Shown here: in pieces, positions 1-7,127 of the stretch
Numbering within the stretch: the stretch's first letter is position 1
How the letters are laid out: each line of letters opens with the position of its first letter
Assembly: GCA_021156245.1 (NCBI GenBank)
Contig: JAJNBO010000117.1
Span: 1-7,339 of the forward strand
Source: Ramlibacter sp.
Lineage (GTDB): Bacteria > Pseudomonadota > Gammaproteobacteria > Burkholderiales > Burkholderiaceae_C
DNA length: 7,339 nucleotides
Direction of reading: 5' to 3'
Position numbers and translations under genes: made by a program
Notes under the pieces: generated by a model
Told to the model about the DNA's origin: nothing
Seen by the model: the letters and a program-made list of their open reading frames with translations, nothing else
Database searches by the model: none

Positions 1-123
1 GGGGCCGAGGCCGGGCAGCACGCCGATCAGCGTGCCCAGCAGGCATCCCGCGAAGCAATAGGCCAGGTTCTGCAGGCTCAGGGCCGTCTCGAAACCCAGT
101 GCCAGGTGCGAAATCAGTTCCAT
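1..123 (-). CDS. tctA: TctA-family tripartite tricarboxylate transporter large permease, N-terminal part
   Basis: Only the first 41 codons are inside the window; the gene continues past the left edge. The visible protein begins MELISHLALGFETALSLQNL and continues with a first membrane segment that ends in GxxxGVLPGLGP (residues 30-41). That glycine/proline pattern is the hallmark opening of TctA permeases. TctA is the large (about 500-residue) membrane subunit that moves carboxylates or similar solutes into the cytoplasm, using an ion gradient and a periplasmic TctC-type receptor. The ATG at 121-123 lies 10 bp after the tctB stop, and GAGGAAGA on the minus strand just upstream can serve as ribosome binding site, so it is co-transcribed with tctB. 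The fragment is short, but motif and neighbour agree. The substrate is unknown. Confidence 0.85.
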   Translation of the reverse strand, partial: MELISHLALGFETALSLQNLAYCFAGCLLGTLIGVLPGLGP

Positions 124-133
124 CTCGTCTTCC

Positions 134-598
134 TCAGGCCAGGAACGCAGGCCACAGCGGCAGCTGCAGGCTGATGCCCTTGATGAATGCGCCCACGCTG
201 AAGGCGATCAGGACCACCGCATTGGCAAACGCCCCCCGCCACGTGAATTCGTGGCTGGCCCGGCTGGAGACGAGCACCAGGACGAGCAGGGACAGCACCA
301 GCCCGGCGGGCTTGAGCAGCACGCCGAACAGCACGACCGCGCCCAGGATCCAGGCCATGGCCCGCAGTTCGGGCCGCTTCATCGTTTCGGGCGCGGCGTT
401 CGATCGGACACCGCCGGCGATGGTGGCCATGCCGACGGCGGCGAGCAGGACGCCCACCCAGAACGGGAACCAGCCCGGGCCCATGCGGGCGGCGTCGCCG
501 AGCCTGTAGTTGAGCGCGCCGAGGCTGAAAGCGGCGCCGGCGACCACGTAGATCACGCCGGCGGCCACGTCCTTCTGGTTGCGGATGGCGAGTTTCAT
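134..598 (-). CDS. tctB: TctB-family tripartite tricarboxylate transporter small membrane subunit
   Basis: This is a 154-residue hydrophobic protein, the usual size for TctB. TctB is the small inner-membrane subunit that works with TctA and a periplasmic TctC receptor in solute import. I see four to five membrane segments, at about residues 10-28, 44-62, 80-112 (one long or two short) and 124-145. Between the first two lies the family motif Y-x-L-G-x-x-x-R-M-G-P-G-W-F-P (residues 31-45). The ATG at 596-598 is preceded on the minus strand by AGGAG (about 10 nt away) and AAGGTG (closer), so translation signals are adequate. It is first in a tctB-tctA unit; no tctC is visible in the window. Expression is probably controlled from the palindrome-bearing region 632-669 by the divergent MarR-type regulator (inference). 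Family assignment is firm; substrate is unknown. Confidence 0.9.
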   Translation of the reverse strand: MKLAIRNQKDVAAGVIYVVAGAAFSLGALNYRLGDAARMGPGWFPFWVGVLLAAVGMATIAGGVRSNAAPETMKRPELRAMAWILGAVVLFGVLLKPAGLVLSLLVLVLVSSRASHEFTWRGAFANAVVLIAFSVGAFIKGISLQLPLWPAFLA

Positions 599-631
599 CG
601 CACCTTGTCTCCTGTCTTTCGAATGACTGCT

Positions 632-661
632 TTTATATCACGACGTGATGCAAATACCTCA
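632..661 (-). promoter_or_regulatory. Predicted promoter of tctBA (extended -10)
   Basis: On the minus strand, TGA-TATAAA reads from 640 to 632. This is a good -10 hexamer (TATAAA, 637-632) with the TGn extension that can compensate for a weak -35. The best -35 with an 18-bp spacer is TGAGGT at 661-656, which is poor. Transcription would start near 625, giving a leader of roughly 27 nt before tctB. The two TCACGnCGTGA palindromes overlap the extended -10/spacer and the -35 region respectively, so a bound protein would be expected to block RNA polymerase. Predicted by eye. Confidence 0.5.
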
Positions 662-669
662 CGGCGTGA
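637..669. promoter_or_regulatory. Tandem palindromic operator pair, probable MarR binding sites
   Basis: There are two perfect palindromes. Site 1 is ATCACG-A-CGTGAT (637-649, centre 643). Site 2 is TCACG-G-CGTGA (659-669, centre 664). They share the half-site TCACG around one central base. Their centres are 21 bp apart, about two helical turns, so two dimers would sit on the same DNA face. They lie in the divergent region between tctB and the MarR-family gene, where MarR-type repressors typically bind to control themselves and the opposite transcription unit. The repeats are seen directly; assignment to the adjacent MarR protein is inference. Confidence 0.7.
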
Positions 670-746
670 CTCAATGGATGAGGATGGCCGCCGCGGTGTA
701 AAGTTCCCGGAAGGACGCACATTGCGTGCGGCAAGAACCGGGAACG

Positions 747-1166
747 ATGCAACCGAGGAAATTGAAGCCCCTGGACAAGAGCGGTCTGGAGCGGCAGTCG
801 GAATTCCGCTACCAGCTGCGGCGGTTCCTGCGCTTCGGCGAGGAGGTGTCGCGGGCGGCTGGCGTCACGGCGGTGCAGTACCACCTGATGCTGCACACCC
901 AGGCATTTGCGGGCCGCGACTGGGCCAGCGTCAGCGAGCTGGCCGAGCGGCTGCAGATCCAGCCGCATGGCGTCGTCGCGCTGGTCACGCGCTGCGAGGA
1001 GGCGGGACTCGTGCGCCGCCAGGGCAATGCCGAGGACGGGCGAATGGTCGAGGTGCACCTGACTGCCAAGGGCCGGCGCTGCGTCGCGCAGGTCGCGGCG
1101 CAGCATCGCGCCCAGCTGGGCGAACTCGCGGCGGTGATCGAGGCCGCGCGCGCCAGCGGCGGCTAG
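747..1166 (+). CDS. MarR-family transcriptional regulator
   Basis: This 139-residue protein is of typical MarR size (about 140). MarR proteins are dimeric winged-helix regulators whose DNA binding is usually relieved by a small ligand. An N-terminal dimerisation helix (about 10-40) precedes the winged helix: the recognition part is around SVSELAERLQIQPHGVVALVTRCEEAGLV (61-89), followed by the wing with the diagnostic D-G-R-x-x-x-V-x-L-T-x-x-G pattern (97-109). The reading frame also allows a GTG start at 726, seven codons earlier; an in-frame stop at 699-701 excludes anything further upstream. I chose the ATG at 747, although neither start has a good Shine-Dalgarno sequence. Divergent from tctBA, with two palindromes between them, it is probably the ligand-responsive regulator of that transporter and of itself. 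Ligand unknown. Confidence 0.9.
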   Translation: MQPRKLKPLDKSGLERQSEFRYQLRRFLRFGEEVSRAAGVTAVQYHLMLHTQAFAGRDWASVSELAERLQIQPHGVVALVTRCEEAGLVRRQGNAEDGRMVEVHLTAKGRRCVAQVAAQHRAQLGELAAVIEAARASGG

Positions 1167-1185
1167 CGAACGACGATTCCGCGGT

Positions 1186-1209
1186 GTTGGCGGAGAACGC
1201 CAACGTTCT
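1186..1209 (+). terminator. Possible terminator hairpin after the MarR gene
   Basis: Twenty bp after the marR stop, GTTGGCG (1186-1192) pairs perfectly with CGCCAAC (1198-1204) around a GAGAA loop, with a few G-T pairs possible below. The following GTTCTAATC is only weakly T-rich. An overlapping second hairpin, AGAACG (1194-1199) with CGTTCT (1204-1209), excludes the first. It may act as a weak intrinsic terminator between marR and the liv operon. The weak T-tract keeps this uncertain. Confidence 0.35.
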
Positions 1210-1289
1210 AATCCAAACGCATTCACCAGACGCCAAGGCGACAGCGCACACCGCTTCGTTCTACGGGGTTTCCCTCGAAGTGATGCGTC

Positions 1290-1307
1290 CGCGACTGCGG
1301 GGTCGCG
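1290..1307. promoter_or_regulatory. Inverted repeat just upstream of the livH promoter
   Basis: CGCGAC (1290-1295) and GTCGCG (1302-1307) form perfect 6-bp arms around a 6-bp spacer. The repeat ends 8 bp before the predicted -35 element at 1316. This position would suit an activator or repressor site for the transporter operon. In GC-rich DNA an inverted repeat of this length can occur by chance, and no regulator can be assigned. Confidence 0.25.
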
Positions 1308-1315
1308 CGGCGCGA

Positions 1316-1344
1316 TTGACGGTGCACTGCGGCTTCCCTACATT
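1316..1344 (+). promoter_or_regulatory. Predicted sigma70-type promoter of the livHMGFK operon
   Basis: TTGACG (1316-1321, five of six matches to the -35 consensus) is separated by exactly 17 bp from TACATT (1339-1344, four of six matches to the -10 consensus). The expected start point is about 1350, leaving a leader of about 45 nt before livH. It is the best promoter-like sequence I found in the 229-bp gap between the MarR gene and livH. Predicted by eye. Confidence 0.6.
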
Positions 1345-1395
1345 CGGCCGCTTTGTTCAACACGCGGCACCGCCGCGCCGTGCACGCCCGCCTTC

Positions 1396-2259
1396 ATGGA
1401 CCTCTTTCTTCAGCAAGTGCTCAACGGGCTCACGCTCGGCGGGATCTACAGCCTGGTCGCACTCGGGCTGACGCTCGTGTACGGCATCCTGCACGTCCCC
1501 AACTTCGCCCACGGCGCCTTCTACATGGCCGGCGCCTTCGTGTCCTTCCACCTGATGAAGGCGTGGGGCCTGAATTACTGGCTGGCGATGCTCGGCTCCG
1601 CGCTGAGCGTGGCGGCGCTCGCCACGCTGGCCGAACGGATGGTCTTCCACCCGTTGCGCAACGCGTCGGGCCTGCACCCGATGATCGCTGCGATCGGCGT
1701 GCTGCTGTTCCTGGAAGCGGGCGCGCAGGCGCTGTGGGGCGCGGACTTCCAGCGCATGCAGACGCCGTACACGGGCATCGTCGAACTCGCCGGCGTGACC
1801 GCGCCCGTGCAGCGGCTGCTGATCATCGGTGCGGCCTTCAGCCTGGTGGTGGCGTTGCACCTGTTCCTCACGCGCACCGTGCTGGGCTCGACCATCATCG
1901 CGATGGCGCAGAACCGCGAAGGCGCGTCGCTCGTGGGGATCGACGCCAACAAGGTGTCGATGCTCACCTTCGCGATCTCCGGCGTGCTGGCCGCGGTGGC
2001 CGCCACGCTCTACTCGCCGATCAACCTGGTGTATCCGGCCATGGGCCACCTGGTGATCACCAAGGCCTTCGTCATCATCATCCTCGGTGGCATGGGCAGC
2101 GTGCCCGGCGCCATCGCCGGCGGGCTGATCATCGGCTTCGCCGAAAGCTTCGGCGCCTTCTACATCTCCACCGACTACAAGGACATCATCGCCTTCGTGC
2201 TGCTGGTGGCCATCCTGTCGGTCCGCCCGCAAGGCCTGTTCTCCCGGGGAGCGCACTGA
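1396..2259 (+). CDS. livH: HAAT-type ABC transporter permease LivH
   Basis: This is a 287-residue inner-membrane permease of the LivH family. With LivM it forms the channel that moves a substrate, delivered by the periplasmic binding protein, into the cytoplasm at the expense of ATP. The N-terminus (LNGLTLGGIYSLVALGLTLVYGILHVPNFAHG, 9-40) is the family signature and fixes the start at this ATG. Hydrophobic segments follow through the whole chain. The cytoplasmic coupling loop around AMAQNREGASLVGIDANKVSML (169-190), the glycine-rich GGMGSVPGAIAGGLIIG (231-247) and the C-terminal RPQGLF (277-282) are all typical. There is no clear Shine-Dalgarno sequence in front of the ATG (the preceding bases are C-rich), unlike the later genes of the operon. 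It is first in the operon, and livM starts 1 bp after its stop. Substrate specificity cannot be read from the permease. Confidence 0.95.
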   Translation: MDLFLQQVLNGLTLGGIYSLVALGLTLVYGILHVPNFAHGAFYMAGAFVSFHLMKAWGLNYWLAMLGSALSVAALATLAERMVFHPLRNASGLHPMIAAIGVLLFLEAGAQALWGADFQRMQTPYTGIVELAGVTAPVQRLLIIGAAFSLVVALHLFLTRTVLGSTIIAMAQNREGASLVGIDANKVSMLTFAISGVLAAVAATLYSPINLVYPAMGHLVITKAFVIIILGGMGSVPGAIAGGLIIGFAESFGAFYISTDYKDIIAFVLLVAILSVRPQGLFSRGAH

Positions 2260-2260
2260 C

Positions 2261-3284
2261 ATGCGCTACCTCACCGGCAAACCGGGCTGGCTGCTGCTGC
2301 TGGCGCTCGGCCTGGCCTTCCCCTTCCTCGCCAAGAACGACTATCACCTGACCGTGATGTCGACGGCGTACATCTTCGCCATCGCGACCGTCGGCCTGAA
2401 CCTGATCACGGGCTACACCGGCCAGTTCAACCTGGCGCACAGCGGCTTCATGGCCGTGGGCGCCTACACGGTCGGCATCCTGACGGTGGACTACCAGGTG
2501 CCGTTCTGGATCGCCTTCGCGCTGTCCGGCGTGACGGCGACGGTGCTCGGGTTCTTCGTCGGCCTCGTGTCGCTGCGCCTCAAGGGCCACTACTTCTCGA
2601 TCTTCACGCTGTGCGTGGGCTACATCATGTACCTCGTGATCGAGAAGTGGGAGAGCCTCACGCATGGCACCGTCGGCATCATCGGCATCCCCGCCCCGTC
2701 GGCCATCGGCCCCATCACCTTCGATTCGCCGCGGGCCCTGTACTACCTGGTGTTCTTCTTCCTCGCGCTCGGCATGTTCGTCATGCACCGCATCGTGAAC
2801 TCGCTGCTGGGCCGCACCTTCGTCGCCATCCGCAACGGCGAGGCGCTGGCCGAGTCGCTGGGCATCCCGCTGATGCGCAACAAGCTGCTGGCCTTCATGC
2901 TGTCGGTGTTCTACGCCGGCCTGGCGGGCGGCTTGTACGCCGGCTTCGTCCGCTTCCTCGGCCCGGGACTCGCGGGCGTGGACCACAGCTTCGACATGAC
3001 CATGTACATGCTGGTGGGCGGACTCGGCACGCTGCTCGGCCCGCTGCTCGGCGCACTGGCCGTGCCGTGGCTGACGCAGTACCTGCAATTCCTGCAGGAG
3101 TACCGCTTCGTCGTCTTCGGCCCGATCCTCGTGGCGCTGGTGATCTTCCTGCCGCACGGCATCGTCGGCACCTGGCTCGGTTGGCGCGCTCGGCGGGATG
3201 CGGCGAAGGCCGTGCCCGCGGCCCGCCCGCACGCCGACCCTCTCCGGCAAACGGGAGAGGGAGTGGAAGCCACTGGAGCCGGCC

Positions 3285-3292
<8 letters not shown>
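2261..3292 (+). CDS. livM: HAAT-type ABC transporter permease LivM
   Basis: This 343-residue protein is the second membrane permease of the LivM family and partner of LivH. Family marks visible: the hydrophobic N-terminus leading into GYTGQFNLAHSGFMAVGAY (51-69), the coupling loop RNGEALAESLGIPLMRNKLLAF (191-212), GGLGTLLGPLLGA (253-265) and LPHGIVG (297-303), with about eight to ten membrane segments between. A Shine-Dalgarno GGGGAG (2246-2251) sits 9 nt before the ATG, inside the end of livH. The last 35 residues or so, after GTWLGW, form a polar, Arg/Ala/Pro-rich tail not expected of the core fold. Residues 326-334 are encoded by a CCCTCTCC/GGAGAGGG palindrome, suggesting the 3' end was extended or replaced by a repeat element. 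The last 8 bases overlap the livG start. Confidence 0.95.
3238..3261. repeat. REP-like palindrome at the livM/livG junction
   Basis: CCCTCTCC (3238-3245) pairs perfectly with GGAGAGGG (3254-3261) around an 8-nt loop. From memory, sequences of this form (CCCTCTCCC...GGGAGAGGG) recur many times between genes in Burkholderiales and Xanthomonadales genomes. Here the copy lies within the livM reading frame and 13 nt before the livG Shine-Dalgarno, so in the mRNA a stable hairpin would stand next to the livG ribosome binding site. The palindrome is seen directly; its repeat-family identity is recalled and not tested against the genome. Confidence 0.6.
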
Positions 3293-4035
<743 letters not shown>

Positions 4036-4049
<14 letters not shown>

Positions 4050-4743
4050 GAACGTCTCCCAGCACTACGGCAGCTTCCGCGCGCTCAACGGCATCGGGCT
4101 GCAGGCCAAGGAGGGCGAACTGGTGGTGCTGCTCGGCGCCAACGGGGCGGGCAAGAGCACGATCTTCCTCACGGCCAGCGGCCTGCGCAAGGCCACGGGC
4201 GGCTCGATCCGCTTCCGCAACGAGGAGCTCGTGGGCATGAAGCCCTCGGACGTGGTGCAGCGCGGCGTGGTGCTCTGCCCCGAAGGCCGCAAGCTGTTCC
4301 CGCAGATGTCCGTGCTGAAGAACCTGATGCTCGGCGCCTACGTGCACCGCGGCGACAAGGCCGGCAACCAGAAGAAGCTGGACGAGGTCTTCAGCCTGTT
4401 CCCCATCCTCGCGGAGCGCCGCGAGCAGGCCGCCGGCTCGCTCTCCGGCGGGCAGCAGCAGATGGTGGCGATCGGCCGTTCGCTGATGGGCCGGCCGCAG
4501 GCGCTGCTGCTGGACGAACCGTCGCTCGGCCTCGCGCCCCTGGTGGTGAAGCAGGTGTTCGAGGTGATCCAGCGCATCAACAAGGCCGGCACCACGGTGC
4601 TGCTGGCCGAACAGAACGCCTATGCGGCGCTCAAGATCGCCGACCGCGCCTACGTCATCGAGGGCGGCCGCATCGTGATGGAGGGCGACCGCGACAGCCT
4701 GCTCGGCAACGACAAGGTGCGCAAGGCCTACATCGGCGCGTGA
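4036..4743 (+). CDS. livF: HAAT-type ABC transporter ATPase LivF
   Basis: This 235-residue cytoplasmic ATPase is of standard LivF length and is the second nucleotide-binding subunit alongside LivG. Motifs: Walker [10 protein letters not shown] (34-42), the LivF-typical [16 protein letters not shown] (82-97) in the Q-loop region, a canonical signature LSGGQQQ (136-142), Walker B ALLLDEP (156-162) with catalytic E161, and AEQNA (191-195), where LivF proteins have glutamine (Q193) in place of the usual H-loop histidine. Shine-Dalgarno GGGAG (4026-4030) stands 5 nt before the ATG. The start lies inside the last codons of livG (14-base overlap), suggesting translational coupling and matched amounts of both ATPases. 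The binding-protein gene follows after 47 bp. Confidence 0.95.
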
Positions 4744-4790
4744 GCGTCCTCCCCGAATTTTCATCCGCAGTCACAACAAGGAGACATCCC

Positions 4791-5954
4791 ATGACGTTCC
4801 CCCGCAGCCTCCATCGCATCGCAGCCGCGGCCACTTTCGGCCTCGCCGCGAGCGCGCCCGCCTTCGCCCAGGACGTGGTGAAGATCGGCTATTCCGGCCC
4901 GCTGTCCGGCGGCGCCGCCCTGTACGGCAAGAACGTGCTGGACGGCATGCAGATGGCCGTCAACGAGATCAACGCCGCCGGCCTCGAAGTGGGCGGCAAG
5001 AAGGTCAAGCTGGAGATCGTCGCGCTCGACGACAAGTACAACCCCAGCGAGACCGCCATCAACGCGCAGCGCCTGGTGCAGGAGCACAAGACCTCCGCGA
5101 TCCTGACGCCGCACTCCGGCGGCACCTTCGCCCTGCAGACCAACAACGAAGCGCAGAAGTACCTGCTGCTGTCGTACACCAGCGTGCCGCAGGTCACCGC
5201 GCGCGGCAACAAGCTGACGCTGCGCATCCCGCCGGAGTTCACGACGTACATCCAGCCTTTCGTGAAGCACGCGATGTCCAAGTACGGCAAGAACCTGGCG
5301 ATCGCCGCTGCCGACCACGACTACGCCAAGGCGTGGATGGCCGCTTTCAAGCCGGCGTGGGAGGCCGCGGGCGGCAAGATCGTGGCCGAGAACCCGATGT
5401 CCTATAACAAGTCGGCCGACTTCTACAGCGGCGTGAGCCGCGTGATGGCCGCCAAGCCGGACGTGATGTTCATCGGCGGCGCTTCGGAGCCGACCGCGCT
5501 GGTGGCCAAGCAGGCCCGCGAACTGGGCTTCAAGGGCGGCTTCGTCATCATCGACCAGGCCAAGATGGACGAGATGGCCAAGGTGATCGGCGGCTACGGA
5601 CCGCTGGAAGGCTCCATCGGCGTGCTGCCCCTGGTCGACGACTCGGCCCCTGACTCCAGGGCCTTCGTGCAGCGTTTCCAGAAGGCCTATCCTGGCCGCA
5701 CGCCGAGCTCGGAAGTGTCGCTGAACTACACCACCGTGCACGCCACTGCGCTGGCCATGAAGCTGGCCGGCACGACCACGGACGCCGCCGCGATCCGCGC
5801 GAACCTGGACAAGGCGATGAAGCAACTGCCGCCCGCCTCCAACCCGCACGGCCTCGATGGCGTCGACGAAAAGGGCGGCTCGCTCGCCGACACCCGCGTC
5901 GCCGTGATCGATGGCGGCAAGGTGAAGGAGCGCGCGCTGAGCTCGTTCAAGTAG
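4791..5954 (+). CDS. livK: Periplasmic substrate-binding protein of the HAAT ABC transporter (LivK-type)
   Basis: This 387-residue type I periplasmic binding protein (Peripla_BP_6, Leu/Ile/Val-binding-like) captures the substrate and delivers it to LivHM. An N-terminal signal peptide is clear: basic FPRSLHR, a hydrophobic alanine-rich stretch and APAFA before a likely cut between A26 and Q27. The mature chain opens with [36 protein letters not shown] (29-64), typical of the family; TPHSGGT (106-112) and [21 protein letters not shown] (128-148) lie in the ligand-cleft region. The frame is open from 4740, but ATG 4791 has a strong AAGGAG (4778-4783) 7 nt upstream and gives a proper signal peptide. 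Last in the operon. The ligand could be a branched-chain or other amino acid, an amide, or an aromatic or other carboxylate; the sequence alone does not decide. Its 3' end overlaps the convergent NIPSNAP gene by 8 bases. Confidence 0.93.
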   Translation: MTFPRSLHRIAAAATFGLAASAPAFAQDVVKIGYSGPLSGGAALYGKNVLDGMQMAVNEINAAGLEVGGKKVKLEIVALDDKYNPSETAINAQRLVQEHKTSAILTPHSGGTFALQTNNEAQKYLLLSYTSVPQVTARGNKLTLRIPPEFTTYIQPFVKHAMSKYGKNLAIAAADHDYAKAWMAAFKPAWEAAGGKIVAENPMSYNKSADFYSGVSRVMAAKPDVMFIGGASEPTALVAKQARELGFKGGFVIIDQAKMDEMAKVIGGYGPLEGSIGVLPLVDDSAPDSRAFVQRFQKAYPGRTPSSEVSLNYTTVHATALAMKLAGTTTDAAAIRANLDKAMKQLPPASNPHGLDGVDEKGGSLADTRVAVIDGGKVKERALSSFK

Positions 5955-6255
5955 GCACCGGTTCGCAGAACGTCCTTTCCTCCCGCAGGATGAAGCGCTG
6001 GCGCTGCGCCAGCGCGAAGTTCTCGCGGCCTTCGGGGTCGGCGCGCAGCCGCGCGCGATAGGCCTCGTAGGCCGCGAGGCTGTCGAACCCGATCAGCCCC
6101 CACGCGATGTCGTTGGTCCCCTCGCTTGGCAGGAAGTAGCCGAGCAGGTTGCCGCCACAGCGCGGAATGATGCGGCCCCAGTTTTCCGCATAGGCGCGAA
6201 ACGCATCGCGCTGGAACGGGTCGATCTGGTAGCGGATGAAGCAGGTGATGGGCAT
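5947..6255 (-). CDS. NIPSNAP-family protein
   Basis: This 102-residue protein fits a single NIPSNAP domain, a small ferredoxin-like alpha/beta barrel fold that usually forms dimers. It begins [19 protein letters not shown] and contains [48 protein letters not shown] (29-76), which I recognise as the bacterial NIPSNAP pattern, and ends [13 protein letters not shown]. The biochemical role of bacterial NIPSNAP proteins is not established. The frame is open much further upstream, but the ATG at 6253-6255 has AGGAG (6265-6261) 5 nt before it and matches the family start. No signal peptide, so probably cytoplasmic. It is divergent from the ArsR-type gene, with a dyad in the 105-bp gap, so it is probably controlled by that regulator. 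Its stop lies inside the end of livK on the other strand, leaving no room for a separate terminator. Confidence 0.88.
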   Translation of the reverse strand: MPITCFIRYQIDPFQRDAFRAYAENWGRIIPRCGGNLLGYFLPSEGTNDIAWGLIGFDSLAAYEAYRARLRADPEGRENFALAQRQRFILREERTFCEPVPT

Positions 6256-6309
6256 GGCGGCTCCTGTTGCGATGAATGCGTCCATCGTGCCGGCGGTTTC
6301 GCGTGCGAC

Positions 6310-6329
6310 GCTTCGTTCCCGGACGAAGC
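6310..6329. promoter_or_regulatory. Inverted repeat, candidate ArsR operator between divergent genes
   Basis: GCTTCGT (6310-6316) and ACGAAGC (6323-6329) are perfect 7-bp inverted arms around a 6-bp spacer. The repeat lies in the 105-bp gap between the NIPSNAP gene and the ArsR-type gene, 31 bp before the latter's ATG. ArsR-family dimers bind dyads of this kind in their own promoters, so it could control both genes. The repeat is seen directly; the binding is inferred. I found no convincing -35/-10 pair in this gap on either strand. Confidence 0.5.
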
Positions 6330-6360
6330 ATGCGCGCAGGCGCTGGTGCACACTTGCCCG

Positions 6361-7101
6361 ATGAACACCAACGCGCTCGCCCGCATCGCCTCGCTGGTGG
6401 GCGAGCCCGCCCGTGCGGCGATGCTGCTGGCGCTCATGGACGGCCGCTCGCTCACGGCGCGGGAGCTCGCGGACAGCGCCCGCATCACGCCGGCCACCGC
6501 CAGCCGGCACCTCGCGCTGCTGGTGGAGGCGGGCCTGCTGCGCGTGAACGCGCAGGGCCGCCACCGCTACCACCGGCTGGCCTCCGCGGAGGTCGCCGGC
6601 GTGCTCGAAGGCATCCTGCGTCTGGGCGTCGCCGCGGCCGCACCCCAGCGCGTCGCCACCGGGCCGCGCGACGCAACGATGCGGTTCGCGCGCACCTGCT
6701 ACGACCATCTCGCCGGCCGCCTCGCCGTGGCGATCGTGGACCGGCTGGTCGAGCATCACGCACTGGTGATCGACGACGACACGGCGCAGCTCACTTCGCG
6801 CGCCGGCACTGCCTTCCGCGCCCTGGGCTTCGATGTCGACGGGCTCGCCCCCGATGCGGGCCGTCCGCCCTGCCGCCCCTGCCTGGACTGGGGCGAGCGG
6901 CGCATGCACCTCGCTGGCCGCGTCGGCGTGCTGCTTTGCGCGCACTGCGTCGATCGCGGCTGGCTGCTGCGCGCGCCCAAGTCCCGCGCGCTGCAGCTGT
7001 CTCCGACCGGCGCCGTGGCGTTCCGCGACTGGCTCGGCGTCGAGCGCTGGACCGCACTGGGCGCTGACGACAGCCTGCCACGCTTCTCCCGAACGGGGTA
7101 G
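6361..7101 (+). CDS. ArsR-family winged-helix transcriptional regulator with two CxxC motifs
   Basis: This 246-residue protein belongs to the long ArsR type, about twice the size of metal-sensing ArsR/SmtB proteins. The N-terminus holds the winged helix: [47 protein letters not shown] (14-60), then the wing [10 protein letters not shown] (66-75). The C-terminal half carries CYDHLAG (113-119) and [13 protein letters not shown] (174-186), characteristic of this subgroup. Cysteines form C171-x-x-C174 and C193-x-x-C196, plus C113; from memory most relatives keep only the CYDH and CLDW cysteines, so the four-cysteine arrangement could bind a metal or sense redox state. I chose the ATG at 6361 from family similarity. 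A GTG at 6346 is also possible, with a weak AGG upstream, and there is no clear Shine-Dalgarno for the ATG. Probably regulates itself and the divergent NIPSNAP gene. Effector unknown. Confidence 0.9.
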   Translation: MNTNALARIASLVGEPARAAMLLALMDGRSLTARELADSARITPATASRHLALLVEAGLLRVNAQGRHRYHRLASAEVAGVLEGILRLGVAAAAPQRVATGPRDATMRFARTCYDHLAGRLAVAIVDRLVEHHALVIDDDTAQLTSRAGTAFRALGFDVDGLAPDAGRPPCRPCLDWGERRMHLAGRVGVLLCAHCVDRGWLLRAPKSRALQLSPTGAVAFRDWLGVERWTALGADDSLPRFSRTG

Positions 7102-7127
7102 ACCCGGAGGTCCGCGCGTTCCGCACT

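Noticed and set aside
697..702. TGTAAA as -10 element for the MarR gene
   Set aside because: No acceptable -35 hexamer at 16-18 bp upstream; too weak to call a promoter.
251..1471. Plus-strand open frame of 406 codons across tctB, the intergenic region and the MarR gene
   Set aside because: It crosses three unrelated regions in a non-coding frame; composition is Gly/Ala/Arg-rich with no domain.
3198..3284. Upstream ATG start for livG adding 29 residues
   Set aside because: The extension lies inside livM, is Arg/Pro-rich and partly encoded by the palindromic repeat; GTG 3285 has a well-placed GGAG and matches the family N-terminus.
4740..4790. Upstream start for livK adding 17 residues
   Set aside because: It would put a polar stretch in front of a normal signal peptide and ignore the strong AAGGAG 7 nt before ATG 4791.
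4761..5849. Long minus-strand open frame (362 codons) opposite livK
   Set aside because: Product is Gly/Arg/His/Val-rich without a motif; the plus strand encodes an obvious binding protein with signal peptide.
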